From Alnus glutinosa (taxonomy: Eukaryota; Streptophyta; Magnoliopsida; Fagales; Betulaceae), in assembly GCF_958979055.1 (NCBI RefSeq), contig NC_084887.1, positions 26,096,044 to 26,160,043 of the forward strand: DNA of 64,000 nucleotides, given 5' to 3'. The number at the start of each line of letters is the position of its first letter. Position 1 is the stretch's first letter. The position numbers and the translations under genes were made by a program. Below, piece by piece: positions 1 through 12,167 of the stretch. The notes beneath the pieces are model-generated. The model was given only the letters and a program-made list of their open reading frames with translations, had not been told where the DNA came from and made no database searches.

Positions 1-14
1 TGGAAGACCCATGT

Positions 15-545
15 ATGCAAAATGTGGATGCTCCGAAGTATAAAGGTGTTCGGAAGCGAAAATGGGGCAAATGGGTGTCTGAGATTCGTGAGCCGGGGAA
101 GAAAACCAGAATATGGTTAGGGAGCTATGAGGCACCGGAAATGGCGGCCGCGGCTTACGATGTGGCGGCATTGCACCTCAGAGGACATGGGGCGCGCCTC
201 AACTTCCCTGAACTACTTGACAGTTTGCCACGACCGAAGAGCTCGAGGGCTGAGGACGTGCAGTTGGCGGCTCAAGAGGCGGCATTCCGGCTTCGAAAAC
301 CCGTACCAGCGTCGGCGGCCAACGTGGGGAGCTCCGAGGCTAATGCCGTTCCGGCTAGGGTGGGGCTCTCGCCGAGCCAAATTCAGGCCATAAACGAGTC
401 ACCTTTGGATTCACCGAGAATGTGGATGGAGTTGGCAATGGGAGCTCTTTTGTTGGATGAGAGTGATATGGTGTTACATGATAACGATGTTGATCAGTTG
501 AGCGAGTGGGAAGAAGTGCAATATGAGTCAATTTGGGACTCCTAG
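15..545 (+). CDS. DREB-type AP2/ERF transcription factor (5' end may lie outside the window)
   Basis: Encodes a nuclear DNA-binding regulator with a single AP2 domain at about residues 8-65. The domain opens [19 protein letters not shown], and the Val and Glu that separate DREB from ERF proteins are both present (KWV, REP). It continues through the RIWLGSYE and AAYDVAAL blocks to LNFPE. The tail ends in an acidic, tryptophan-containing segment ([15 protein letters not shown]), which is likely an activation region. There is no intron, as is usual for this group. The frame stays open upstream of the ATG at 15 to the window edge, so the true start may lie further left; the very short lead before the AP2 domain supports this. 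The subgroup looks like DREB A-4/A-5, but I cannot assign an orthologue. The family binds DRE/CRT-type elements; the target genes here are unknown. Confidence 0.93.
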   Translation: MQNVDAPKYKGVRKRKWGKWVSEIREPGKKTRIWLGSYEAPEMAAAAYDVAALHLRGHGARLNFPELLDSLPRPKSSRAEDVQLAAQEAAFRLRKPVPASAANVGSSEANAVPARVGLSPSQIQAINESPLDSPRMWMELAMGALLLDESDMVLHDNDVDQLSEWEEVQYESIWDS

Positions 546-1096
546 GTAACACAGGACAAGAAATATATATTCAGTAATTATCGAAGGTAAATTCATCAAA
601 AAATAAAGATGAAAAAAACTAACAAATAAAATAGCTTTTAAACTAATTCTTTTAACTAAATTACTCCTCTATAAGCTTATTTATTCACGGAGGAGAATGG
701 TTCAAGTTTAAGCTTCTTCATGTGTAACCTTTTAAGGTACACACAGAATGTTTTTGTGGTTGAGAGAGAGCTAGAGAGGGAAAATTGTGAAGGGTGTGTA
801 CTTTTGCATCAAATGGGGGCTGCTTTTAAGAATTCGGAGGCTCTATTAATTGAAGCATCAAGTTAATTAGGGAAAATTTATGTTGCTCTGGCGCTAGCTC
901 TCACATGGTACTCCAGGTTTTTGCAGCTGTGGGTTCTTTTTCTTTCCCCCCATTGCAGTCCTGTTTCTATCTGTGGAGCGGCTGTCAAAAGAGTCATGCA
1001 ATTTGTTTTGTTTGTGTAAAAGAAGTGGTTGCTTTTAGTTCTATCACAGCATTTGTTCTTCCATATCTAGCTGCTTATTTGTCAAATATAGTGAAC

Positions 1097-1127
<31 letters not shown>

Positions 1128-1185
1128 TTGAATCTATTTATTGATATTCCAAGTTCTCCTACTTTATTATTGAATTAAAAAAAAA

Positions 1186-1220
<35 letters not shown>

Positions 1221-1732
1221 ACGCATGTCAGGAATCAATGCTCTACCATGTTTACAAAAAAATAAAACTCGAAAATGATTACAACGTTGCATTTTAAGAA
1301 GATTAGAATAATAATGGTGTGATCAGGAGAATATGCATAAATGGTTACCAAAATATATATTAGACGTACATTAATTATTATGATTTCGATTGACAAACAA
1401 GAAACAACAAAAGTAGCTAGAAGGGAAAATAATGTTCGATCATCTCGATTGCGCGTGCTTTAATTGACTGCAGACTGCAGTAGTAGTGCAGCAAATCATT
1501 AATTTTTCCCATCGATTGGCCTGGACCATGCGGCCATATTCAAAAACAAATGACCAAAACAAAATCCACCGACTCCCCCAGTTTGTGACCACCAAATTTA
1601 AAACATATGGCATCGAAAGTACATGTCATGTTGTCAATTATTGTGAATTATGTTGTTTGAGTTTTGGACCATGGGTACCTCGTGGGAGTATATTTTTTCT
1701 AGTGCTACATATATATTTTCCTTTTTTTATTT

Positions 1733-1771
<39 letters not shown>

Positions 1772-1817
1772 AACAGTAATTTTCTTAAATATAAGCATAA
1801 TTTTTTTTGGTAGAAAT
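546..1817. other. Intergenic, AT-rich, with microsatellites
   Basis: No gene is seen. The stretch holds the 3' flank of the AP2/ERF gene, an uninterrupted run of about 30 C at 1098-1127, a (TA)n tract at about 1188-1217 and another (TA)n tract at about 1735-1769. Short open frames here are produced by the repeats. Confidence 0.7.
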
Positions 1818-2135
1818 TGTAAAAACTCGTGAGCCTTACTCATGCACTCTCAAAAGAAACCTTAAGAGAGGATGAGACACTATAGCTTATAAAGTCCTCA
1901 TATCATGTACCTCTTGACGATGTGGGACTTTAACACGCTTCCTCATGTGTCGCAACTTTTGGCCAATCATCATCCATGGAAAAAGTTCATCATCGTCCAA
2001 GGAACCTGCTATGATACCATGTAAAAGTTTCTAGGCTTTATTCACTCTCAAAATAAGCATTGAGAGAAGATGAGACACCATAGCTTATAAAGTCCGTAGG
2101 TTATATATCTCTTAGCGATGTAGGACACTTTAACA
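1818..2135 (-). mobile_element. TRIM-type miniature LTR retrotransposon
   Basis: Two direct repeats of about 117 bp (1818-1935 and 2020-2135) both start TGTAAAA and end TTTAACA. They flank an interior of only 84 bp. Just inside the right repeat, 2008-2019 read on the minus strand is TGGTATCATAGC, close to the primer-binding site for initiator Met-tRNA (TGGTATCAGAGC). This sets the orientation to minus. Flanking 5-mers are gaaat and aaaat, a one-mismatch target duplication. There is no coding capacity, as expected for a TRIM. Confidence 0.75.
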
Positions 2136-2179
2136 AAAATTTCATTTCATTTTACTTAATTATATTATCAATAAAATGA

Positions 2180-2640
2180 GAAACTTCACTTATAACTCAT
2201 AATCTTTCATTACTTCTGTAATTAAGTACTTAAACTTTAAAAAGTGTCAATTAATAATATCTATTTTTCAATTTCAACTATCCGTTAGAATTTTTTATTA
2301 AATCTTATCAAAATTTTCAAAATAACCCTGTGTTTTTTTTTTTAAAAAAAAAATTATAAAAATTTTCAAAGATTCAGACATAAGTATTTTTACAAATTCC
2401 GTTAAATTCTGACCAACACCTAAATCCTTGCAAAAAAAATTTTTCTTTTTTTTTTTCTAAAAAAAATAAAATAAAATTAAGGGTATTTTGGAAATTTTGA
2501 TTGAATTTAACAGAAAATTCTAATGGCCGAAAGGTTGAAATTGAAATATGAATATCCTAAATTGACACTTTTTAAAGTTTAAGTATTTAATTATAAAAAT
2601 GCTAAAAGATCATAAATTATATATAAGTGAAGATCCCCTT
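2180..2640. mobile_element. Non-autonomous TIR element (MITE)
   Basis: The two ends are inverted copies over about 150 bp. Both arms contain CTTCACTTATA and then ACTTAAACTTTAAAAAGTG, followed by a stretch with TTTCAATTTCAAC. The centre is A/T-rich. Flanks AATAAAATGA and AATAAAATAA look like a 9-10 bp target duplication, which would suit a Mutator-type MITE. Exact ends are approximate. Confidence 0.6.
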
Positions 2641-3590
2641 AAATAAAATAATGGTGCAGGTAGCACCTTTTCTTTCAAGATTTTATCCAGATTTATATTG
2701 ATTTGGACTTTGACTGGCCGGCCGCCCAAATCTTTGATTTGGCCTACCGGGGATGACTTTAATTAGCTGAAAGTGCAAGTCATCTTCCTTAAGCAAAAGG
2801 CTAATCAACTAATTAATCAAGACAAAGGGTTCTGAGAAAGGCCGAACATGGACCTTTTCAGTTAATTTCTATCTCTACCAATATAACGTGGTTGTACATG
2901 GTGTGTAGCAAGAGCTGTCAACCACAAATTAAAGCCTAACCAACCACTCGTGAGGCTGAAAATTCTAACGTGTGGTTAATAATTGGTTGGTTACATCGAG
3001 TTGACAAGCCATGCTAAATCCTGATCTTCAATATCCCAGTCTAAATCTTAACATTAATTGTAATTACAAAAGTTGCTCAGATCTTTAAAGGGATTATATT
3101 AATTATATTTGCTCAGAGCACTCACCTTAATCGGACTAACTAGAATAGCTAAAAAGTTATTTTAATTAGTCTTGTGGCCAAAAAAAAAAAAAATACCAAA
3201 AAAGGCTTCACATCCGGCTAATTATTTGACTAAAGAGTTGACTTAACTGCTACAGTAACCAGTAAATTTGATGAGCACAATAGATCAACAATGCATAAAA
3301 GTTAAGTTAATAAATAAAATAAAATAAAACATATGATTCTCTCTCTTCTTTGAAAATAATGAAAATAAATAAATAAATAATATTTTTAAAAATAGGAGGA
3401 CTAATGACTGTCACTGCACAACAAAATTATTCCCTAAATACATGACAATTTAATTACTTCGTGGTAATAAAAACTATCAAACAAAATCGCTTAAGCCATG
3501 TCCTTTTTATTAGGATTTTGCTCAAATTTTGCTGGGACCCCCCCCCCCCCCCCAAAAAAATTGAAATATGTAGCCTATTTATGGTAAATA
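2641..3590. other. Intergenic, nothing recognised
   Basis: AT-rich spacer with no supported gene. It includes a 16-base C run at about 3538-3553 and A-rich tracts. Confidence 0.6.
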
Positions 3591-3599
3591 TTTATCTAA

Positions 3600-4150
3600 T
3601 ACTCTATTTGTTTCAACGTAAAGAAAAAAATGATTTTTTTGAAAATATTTTTCGGTGTTTGACTCGTACGAAAAAACCATCAACGACGTAAAACGAAATC
3701 CGGTAACGTTTGGCTACCATCACCGGATTCCGGCAAAAATGGTCGAAATCTGACCAGTATGACCGGAATCCGGCAATTTTCACCGGATTCTAGCTTAGTT
3801 TGGTCGGAATCAAGCATAATTTCCATATTCGGGCCAATTTGGCCAGAATCTGATTCATCGAAATCTAGATAATACAACCAGAATCCGACTGTACTAGTCG
3901 GATTACAGCCAGTTTGGCCGGAATTTGGCAAGCCAAATTCCGGCAATTGGATACTTAAATTCGACGATCTTCAACGGTAAAATCGGGCTACCAACAAATG
4001 TTAATGACCGACAGTGACGAATTTTCACAAACGTGCGTTTATGAATGAAGAGCTCAAAACCGTAAATTGTTTTTAAAAAATTAAAGAGGCTTTTACTGTC
4101 AAACTAAAAATGATTTTCGTTGATCATTATTTTTGCCCCCACCAAACACC
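3600..4150. repeat. Degenerate CCGGAATCCGGC-rich repeat, probably a decayed TIR element
   Basis: Between about 3695 and 3950 the motif CCGGAATCCGGC and its variants (accggattccgg, ggccggaatttggc) recur irregularly on both strands. Outside this core, 3628-3665 (aaaatgatttttttg, then cggtgtttg) and 4108-4150 (aaaatgattttcgttg, then caaacaccc) look like weakly inverted ends. No coding sequence and no clean target duplication were found. Confidence 0.4.
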
Positions 4151-4633
4151 CAAAAATACCAAAAACATTTTTTTAACAAAACACCGTAACAAACACAACA
4201 TAAGTAAACACGGACATAAATCATACTTTGTTTTCAGCAAGCACACTCGAGAACTGTATATATGTAATAAGTTCGTAATGCCGAAAAAGTCAAAGGGTGA
4301 ATGGGTCAGGTTTTACTACAATTAATTAAAATGGTGTTTGGATAATATCATTTTTCAATTGGACATGGGCCATATGGCTTCAACTATTTAACTAATTCCA
4401 AGCCCACCAATTAGTTAACCATAGACATATTTTAGTTATCGGATAGAGAGATAATAGATATACAAGTTATCGCTTCAAACCCCACTTCCCAGTGGGCCAG
4501 TATTGTCCAAATTTTTTTATTATTATTATTTTAGCATATTTAAATAAAATTATGAATAAAAGTAAGGTATTTTTTGTTTTGTGTGGCAGGACCTAATGAA
4601 TCTAGATTCCTGATAATGATCCCATGCGCGTAT

Positions 4634-4875
4634 CACGTGGGCCTTATGCGAGGCCCATCTTATTAACGTGCTCCCTCCACGTGGGCACACACCCACCATT
4701 AGACACAGTTCAAAAAAGTAAACGACACCCAAAAAGAAAAAAAAAGAAAAAAAAACTGAGAAACTTTCTTAGTAGTGAAGTCTGTACTTAGTGACCAATA
4801 GTTGGCGTGAACGTGGCAGTACAGATACTCATAAAAGGTACCTCATTCTTTCTCCTCTCAACTTCTCGCCACGTG
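4634..4875. promoter_or_regulatory. Cluster of G-box (CACGTG) motifs upstream of the WVD2-like gene
   Basis: Three perfect palindromic CACGTG cores occur at 4634-4639, 4678-4683 and 4870-4875. Further ACGTGG/CACGTC half-matches lie near 4809, 5030 and 5091. The only gene downstream on this side starts at 5362. G-boxes are bound by bZIP and bHLH factors in light and abscisic-acid responses. Regulation of this particular gene is inference. Confidence 0.45.
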
Positions 4876-5361
4876 TATTACAACGAGTAGAGGACCTAAA
4901 CTCATCAACGTAGACCCCAACTCTACCAGAGCTCAATTTGGGGGTGGCATTTCCTGTAATAAACAGGAAAAAGTAGGGGTCATATTGTTAAAAGGTCATT
5001 TGCGGCCAGAAAGCAAGCGCCAAGCGGGCAACGTGGCGGCTGTAGGACCTAGATGCAAAGAAAAGTGGCTGTGAGGCATCGCACCAAAGCCACGTCAGTA
5101 ACCGTAGAGCAGGTTCAGTTGCTTCCCCATTTCTCTATCTCCATCGTCTTCTTCACTTCTCACTGTCACAAGCATCCAAGCAGGGCAGTATAAATTGTAT
5201 AATAATCATAATCCTGTGTGTCTCCACCATTTTCTTCTTCTCTTCCCTAACTTATAAGAAAGTATGATTATCAAGCTGTAACTGTTACATATTTCAGTTG
5301 GACATTTTGGGATCCGGAAGTTTCTGTGCTTTAATCTCTGGTTTAGGGAGTAACCGGAAAA

Positions 5362-8300
5362 ATGGCGGCTGATATCGATCATCATCACCATCATGACCAG
5401 AGCTACTGCAGCAACAACTGGCCAAAGTCTGAGATGCCATCAGAGACCGAACAGCCTCAGGTACACTCTAACACTCCCCTTTTCACCTCCTTTTTTCATG
5501 ATAATCATGACCCCGTGCTTCTTTTTTTTTTTTGAATTTTTGAATTTTTGAATTTTTTTTTTGGGAATATCCATGGAATCTAAACAGAGAAAGCTTACGA
5601 CATATGTGGTGGAGCCAAATGTCCCCACTATTTAGTCTATTTAGGCTCTCCACACACCTAGCTCGTCGAAGAGAGAAAGAGGCGGGACTGAAGAGTGAGG
5701 AGGCAGAGCGGCTAGGGTTTCTTCCTTTATATATAGGGTGTGTCGGGTCAGTATGTCGAAATTCTAACAACTCTATTCCGGTCGGAAATGTAGTAGGGCT
5801 TAACTTGTATCACTGAGACATCCCCTGTGGAAGGCGGACTGATCGTCGGGACTAACGCGAGCGGGTCGAGTGGGAGACGGGTTTCTGAACAGCCCTATTA
5901 ATAGAGTTCTTGAAATTCCAACTGATATTTTAAAGTACTTAAAAAAATTTAGACGTTCTTAATCCGATCGTGTGGTACATTGACATGACAACATAGCAGC
6001 CATTTCAATTTCTGACAAAGTTATAACTCAATGGCTCTAGCCAGTTTCTACTTGGTGTCCAAATAGTTAAGGAAAAAGAAAGTAGAATAACAGAAGCTTT
6101 GCATTTTTTATGGTTTGGATCAACTTCAACTCTGTATATAGGACGTCTTCGCTGGACAGTGTGTAGTGCTTCAGATTCTTCAGGTGATGAGGAAAACGGT
6201 GCCTTCAGAAGAAGAACCATGCAAAGCACCATAAACACCATAGACGATCACATAGTGTGGACTCAAAGTCATTTGATTCAAGTGGCCACATCTCGACCTA
6301 GTTTTGAGCTCTAGTCCATAAGTAGGAGGAAAATATATTAGGAACATAAAAATCTATTTTTGGCCTGACCTCTTATTAATTGTTGGGAAGAGATGTCATT
6401 TGGTCCCAAGACAATTTGGCTAGTTAGAGAGGTCAGTTTGGTCACCATCGCATTATAGAAATATGGAGGATGGTTCATCTATGTTTGATGTGGTGAATTT
6501 GGAGAGAATGCAACACCCAGAATTTTGAAGGTCAGGAGAGAACGGTAGCAAAGTTAAAAGCTATATTGTTCATAACTCTCTATGAATGGATGACTGTTTT
6601 CAACAGGTCTCACTTTGCTAATTTCCGGGAATTTCTGGATTTGGGTTCTTTTTCATCTCCCCAATTGGGTGTCTCTCTTATATACTCTATGTACTTGGGT
6701 TACATCCCTTTGCACTTTCTAATAAGATTGAATTACTTATCAAAAAAACAATTGGCCTAGGTGCCTCATACTCCTCTATAATCCTATAAGACAAAAGCTT
6801 AAAGAAGGGCATAATTGTTATAGGATCTGTATTAATATCATTGTGGTGCAAGATGAAGAGTAGTGGAGGGTTTCCAACATGAATTATGATCTGTGTTTCC
6901 CAAATACTTGCTCTTTGGGGCCATTTTTGTCAGATTCATAATTATACAAATCTTCGAATAATGTTGCCTTGCAGATTCTTGTTGCTGTCAGTCACAGCCA
7001 AGAAATATGGAGTCAGGTGGAAAAGCAAAAAAGTTTCTGGATTCGTATCAGATGCTGAAGCTAAGTTAGCTTCTGCTGCTGTTGCGAAGTTTAGTCAACC
7101 AACAAACTTTTTTCAGTCAACCTCTCTCATAAAAGAAGCCCTTTAGCCACATGTGTTTGCCAATATGTGTCGTTCGTAGAAAATGACAAATGAATGGGTG
7201 AGAACTCATTTGTGATTTGGCTTGGAGCCCATTTGACGCAATTCTGTTAGTAATTAGAGACAGAAGTCGAACGGAAGTGCTGGATTAAGACACTAAATAC
7301 CACAAGGGAGGTGATTAGAAAAATTGAAAACCGAAGGGGTATCATTAGAAATGACTCGAATTATAGGGGATGTTAGTGCATTTTACCCTTTTTTATGGCC
7401 ATCTTTTCTTGTTCTCTAGCCTATTAGAGTTGAAAGACTAAGTAATAGATTGGATTTCCGGATGGTCCAAAGAATCTTAAAAATAAATGTGTTTAAGATG
7501 TTTCTCATGCTTTCCTGGTTTTTGTAATTAACATTACTGCTGTATGATTTTGTTATTTTATCTAATTACACTTGATAAGCAGGTTTTATCCATCTCTGAT
7601 ATTTTGGATAATGGTTCAATATCGTTTGGAAGATTTGCTGCGGAGTCACTTGCATGGGAAAAGTGGTCGGTTTTCTCCCACAACAGATGTCAAGAAGAGC
7701 TGGAGAAGTTCAAGGCCGCTGGATTTGTCGCTCAAAAGAAGGCATACTTTGAAGAATATTACAAAAGAGTTAGAACTATGAAGGCATTACAAGCGGAGCA
7801 GCGACAAACTACCCATCCCGATTCTTTCCGAGTTGCAATAAATAACTCCACACAAGTGGAAAATGCTGTTGATACTGACTTGATTGAAGAGGAAAAGAAA
7901 CCAATCAATGGCAGTGAACTGAAGATCTTAGAGTATGATGTGGCTGGTAACCCAGACTCATCTGAGGCAGGCACTCTGGATAGATCAAAAGAAACTATCA
8001 AAGAAGAATCAAGTTTCTGTGATAGTGACAATGACAAGGCTAGCACGGCAGGTGAAACTAGTATCTCCTTATCTGCCATAGATCCCAAACATTCTGTAAA
8101 AGAGGCTGCCTCTTCATCAACTTCTTCAGTCAATAGAAGCTCCGAAACTGCCCACCATGACTGTGCTGTCTCTGTCACAGCCAAGCACGATGCTAACAAG
8201 CTAAAGAAACAAACACCTATTCTAAAGGCTCAGGTAAAATATTGATTTCTAGTTTAGTTGTCTCATTCCCCTAACCCAAGGTATAAAAAAATCATCTCTT

Positions 8301-9387
8301 TGTGAAACCTTTCTCACTTTGCTATATGGATTATTTACCAGTGATCCGTTTTCATGGGTAATTGGTTGAATTAATCTATAGAACTGAAGATGTCATAATA
8401 TTGACCTTAGAGTTCATTGCACTATTTGTATGCATCGTAAAGTTACAAGGTGGTTGTCAACTGCTGATCCTTAAATTGAGGGTCTCTTATTCTTCAGTTC
8501 CTTTGAATTGTATAGAAGATTGGAAAGCAATAACAAGTCTGAAAAATACTACGGATAAAATAATGTAAGATGCCAAATTTAACAATATCATAATTATGTG
8601 AACAACTGCCAAAAATAAAAATCTCCTAGTGTGTTTAGACCCAATTAGCAATGATAGTTGTTATAGTGCTGTATGTACTATTATGTTAATTTGGGACTCT
8701 CATGCTGCATCAAGCCTATGGCTCCAATTATATCTCTGTTGCACTAATGGTTAGGTTGCCAAAGTTTGCATTATCAATGTGCATTAAATGGATGATTTTC
8801 TGTCACTCAGTTTTTAGTTGTTATTTCTACCAGGCGAGAGTTTCTTCTAGTGAAAACAAAACACAGTTGGACTGCAGAATTACAAAAGGTGCCGTTAAGC
8901 CACCGGAGAAGCCGAAACTTTCTCTTCATAAGAAGATTATTGGCAAGACAGATAACAGTCATGTTTCAAGCAAAAGGACACCTAAGACTAGAAATATTAA
9001 TTCAAACTACGGTTCCTCACATAGGCAACATACTGAAGTACGCTCTAGCACCAGTGTTCTGCACAATTCCTTGGCAAGGGATAGATCAGTGACATCTCCT
9101 ATTAGTAAAGCTGATCAGGTAATGGCAAATTCAGCTTCCAAAGGGTTGTTAGACAACTTGCCTACAACGCTGCCTCTTCATGCACGAACCTATCAGGTAG
9201 ACATCTTGGCCATTTTCATATTGGAGCTTCAGTTAGCTTCTGTGCTGATGGTTTCCCCTACTGGCCACCTATTTATGCAGAGCACCATCAAGGAGACTGC
9301 TGTTACTGGTGGTTTAAGAAAGAAGGTTCTAGACGACAGGAGGTCTGGTTTAACTTATAAAAATACTTATACTTCTATCTCCCTCCC

Positions 9388-9427
<40 letters not shown>

Positions 9428-11114
9428 AAACCTTCCTCACAAATTTGAATTGTTAACTTGGATTATTTTCAGGAGCTTTGATGGAGACAGTAGAAAGCCT
9501 CTAGAGCCTAGTGAATGCCAAATAAGACCCAAGGGTCAAGTGACTAAGAACCAGAGGCCAAAAGTCATGTAATGTGTTGTTATTTCCGTAGATATTATCA
9601 CCACCATTTTTTTTTTCTCGATTGGTCTTGCTTGTGTGATATTCTAATGGTTTGAAATACAGAAGGTCTATGAACCTTCCTGTTCAGAATAGCTTACATC
9701 AAAACAATGGAGTTGAATTTGGGCAAAGGAGTTATGTCAAAGGACAACAGAAAAAGGTAACTTCAAACCAGATATGATTTGGTTATGCATGCATGCTTTT
9801 GCACATATTGGTTTCTACATTTGAAAGAAATGGTCATTTATATAACTTGATCCCTTTAGGAAGCTTGAATCATTGAATTAAGAATCATCCTAATTGCCGT
9901 CTTCTGTTAGCCTGAACACAATGAAATGGTCAAACTATCATGCATTTTACTAGGAATCTAAGGATCTCAGAAGACTCTGGTTGTGATAATTGCATTTACA
10001 AAGTTAATGCATGAAGTAGCATTTTAAAGTATTTCAGTATGTATCCATGATGTCTTAATCAGTACTAGGCTACTAGCTATATGTAAGGTCTCCAATTTGT
10101 GAAGTTGGGTACCCTTTTTTAATTTTACCAAGTTCATTTTCTTATCTATTATGAGTAATTCAGTTAGAGATTTTGTTTGACTGAGAGCCTGTTATGCTTC
10201 CATCACCTGGACCACACAAGCGGCCTACCATGGCGTCAATAGAATGATTTTGAACATGAATCTCCTTCTGTCTGTTATTATTATATTTGAGTTTAACTGT
10301 GAATCTCTGAGACTCAGGCCTTAGCAGTGACTATTTTATGAAACCAATTATTTCTATTATGTTTGGTTAGAATAGGTTTACTTTGATGATGAATCTCCTT
10401 CTGTTTGTAATTATATGAACGGAGTTTCAGTATTAAGTGAGCACATTATGCATGCATTTTCTATGTGTGCAGGAAGAAGAGAGAAGCAATGCTGGACTTG
10501 GAAAAGAATCAAAACCTGCCCCATCTAACTTGTCCAGCATTCACAAGACCCCAAATCCAAAACTGGTATCTAAGGTCATATTTCTTTCCCAATTTTTATT
10601 GCGTGCATATGATATGGTTTGGAAATTACTGCAGAGTATTAGGACGTGATTTTATTCCTCAATAAAATATAATAATGAAATGGTATTTAGTGACGTTAAT
10701 AATATAATTCTGAAGTTTTATCATCATATATCCATGTTGTGTCCAAATTCCCCAATTTTCTTTTTCTTTTTCTTTCTCATGAATAACTAAAGCATAATCA
10801 AAACAATGTGATCGACAATTTCAGATTTCATTACCGCTGTCTGCAGACCTGAGACATGCGCGAAGAGAACCAAGGTACAATATGCTCTGCTTTACTTTCA
10901 ATTACAATTACCCTACTATTCCTAAGCTAAACTTCATCCAATGAACAATTGATCATGATTTCCTTTGGACATACATGCTCGCATGTGTGCAAGATTTTGT
11001 CACCTCTTGGGTTTTTTGGCTGTCAGAGTAGGCGCGGATCAGTAAGTGTCTGCATTTTGATTATAACTTGTGACTTGTTTGCAATGCAGTCCCAAGATGC
11101 CAAGTTGGCGGTAA
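5362..11114 (+). CDS. WVD2-like / TPX2-related microtubule-associated protein, nine exons
   Basis: Exons: 5362-5460, 7583-8233, 8834-9196, 9281-9342, 9473-9568, 9663-9756, 10473-10574, 10825-10874, 11090-11114. All joins keep phase and the product is about 513 aa. The hallmark is the block at residues 46-96 (SISFGRFAAESLAWEKWSVF, then a basic helix ending KKAYFEEYYKRV). Plant WVD2-like 7 and related proteins carry this block near the N terminus. The N terminus has a His run (DHHHHHHD). The remainder is long, Ser/Lys/Arg-rich and probably disordered, as in microtubule-binding proteins. I do not see the C-terminal TPX2 helix (RAEKRKEF-like) of WAVE-DAMPENED2, so it may belong to the shorter relatives lacking it. 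Exon 7 could also end at 10565, in the same phase. Intron 1 (2.1 kb) contains an L1 fragment. Confidence 0.85.
6340..6752 (+). mobile_element. 5'-truncated L1-type LINE fragment in intron 1
   Basis: Decayed C-terminal reverse-transcriptase-associated sequence is readable at 6560-6650 (LYEWMTVFNRSHFANFREFL). It is followed by the typical 3' end: gtacttgggttacatccc, then aataagattgaattacttatc and an A tail. The same terminal signature recurs, inverted, at 42690-42835 and 44909-44969, so one L1 family was active repeatedly at this locus. It has stops and is not functional. Confidence 0.7.
9391..9424. repeat. (CT)n microsatellite
   Basis: Pure CT repeat within intron 4 of the WVD2-like gene, just upstream of the splice acceptor at 9471-9472. 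Confidence 0.9.
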
Positions 11115-11898
11115 AAGTGAAACTGAAGGGGAGTCGGGAATTATCATAGCCCACTGAATTTTCGGTAAGTCTATGCCATCGAAGTTATCTGCACACAGGC
11201 ACAAATTTCAGGCAACAAGTTGCAAACAGGCATGAATTTCAGATGCAAAAAAATTGCAAGAACTCGAAATGAGAGGCTGAAGAGGGGTATAATTCAAGCA
11301 TCTGAGATACTTATGTCTAGAAGTGGATACAAAAATGTAATCTTTACTCTTTAGAGCTTCAAAATATGTGACCAAGTAGTTATAACCTTATTGGATAGAA
11401 GATTCATTCTTGTTTGGATCAGTATCCAATGCTGTCATCGACTTAAGACTATGGACCTAAAGTTTTAGAATGTTGATTCTTATTCCAAAAAAGAGGCCAC
11501 AAGCATGCCTAAGCTTTTGGAAGCCGCTTATCATGGAAATTTACAGAAAGGATCCATGTTAAAGAGTTTATCCAAGCCCACTCTTTGCCCTCTCTGTTTT
11601 CTTCTTCTTCTTTTTTTCTTTTGATTTTCTTTTAATTTTTTCTTTCTAGTTTAAACCAAGAAGGATCGTTGTCAATGCTGTTGTAGTAGTCCCACCAAAT
11701 TCTATTTGTTTTGATTTTCATGATTGGTTCGAAATAACACAAATGTTTTAGATTTGGGACCATCGAGTTGGGAATCCTTGGCTGTTTACAATTATTTAGG
11801 AGAACGTGTGGTAATCGAAATGGATCAGGATTTCCTATAATTTCAAAGAAATTTGAGATTATCAAATTTATTTGAAATCAAGCCCTTATTTTACATCG
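11115..11898. other. 3' flank of the WVD2-like gene
   Basis: Probably 3' UTR and spacer. No further coding sequence is seen. Short minus-strand frames here are AT-rich and unsupported. Confidence 0.5.
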
Positions 11899-12167
11899 AA
11901 ATGATGTGAAAAATTCTACATATTAAAGATATGACATGTTAACAATGAAACCAAAAAAAAAAAAAAAAAAAAAATCATTTCAAAAAGCTTTTTCTTCACT
12001 TATGAAGACGCTTTCTTTTTACTAAATCGAAAAATAGTTTTTTGCTCGAAGCTTTTATAAGACATAAAGTGTAAGAAAAAGCCTTTTGAAATGATTTTTT
12101 TTTTTATTATTATTATTATTGTTAACATGTCATATCTTTAATATGAAACATTTTTCACGTCATTTTA
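11899..12167. repeat. Hairpin-forming inverted repeat (foldback or MITE)
   Basis: Arms at about 11899-11998 and 12073-12167 are inverted copies. Both contain TATTAAAGATATGACATGTT, then an A-rich run, then ATCATTTCAAAAGGCTTTTT or a close variant. A 75-bp spacer separates them. The arms are similar enough to fold into a long imperfect hairpin. There is no coding capacity. Confidence 0.65.

Noticed and set aside
905..1144. 79-codon plus-strand frame near the poly(C) tract
   Set aside because: Its end is a proline run produced by the C tract and the rest has no family features.
9343..9448. Coding extension of the WVD2-like exon past 9342
   Set aside because: It runs into the CT microsatellite; the donor at 9343 and acceptor at 9471-9472 give a consistent phase instead.
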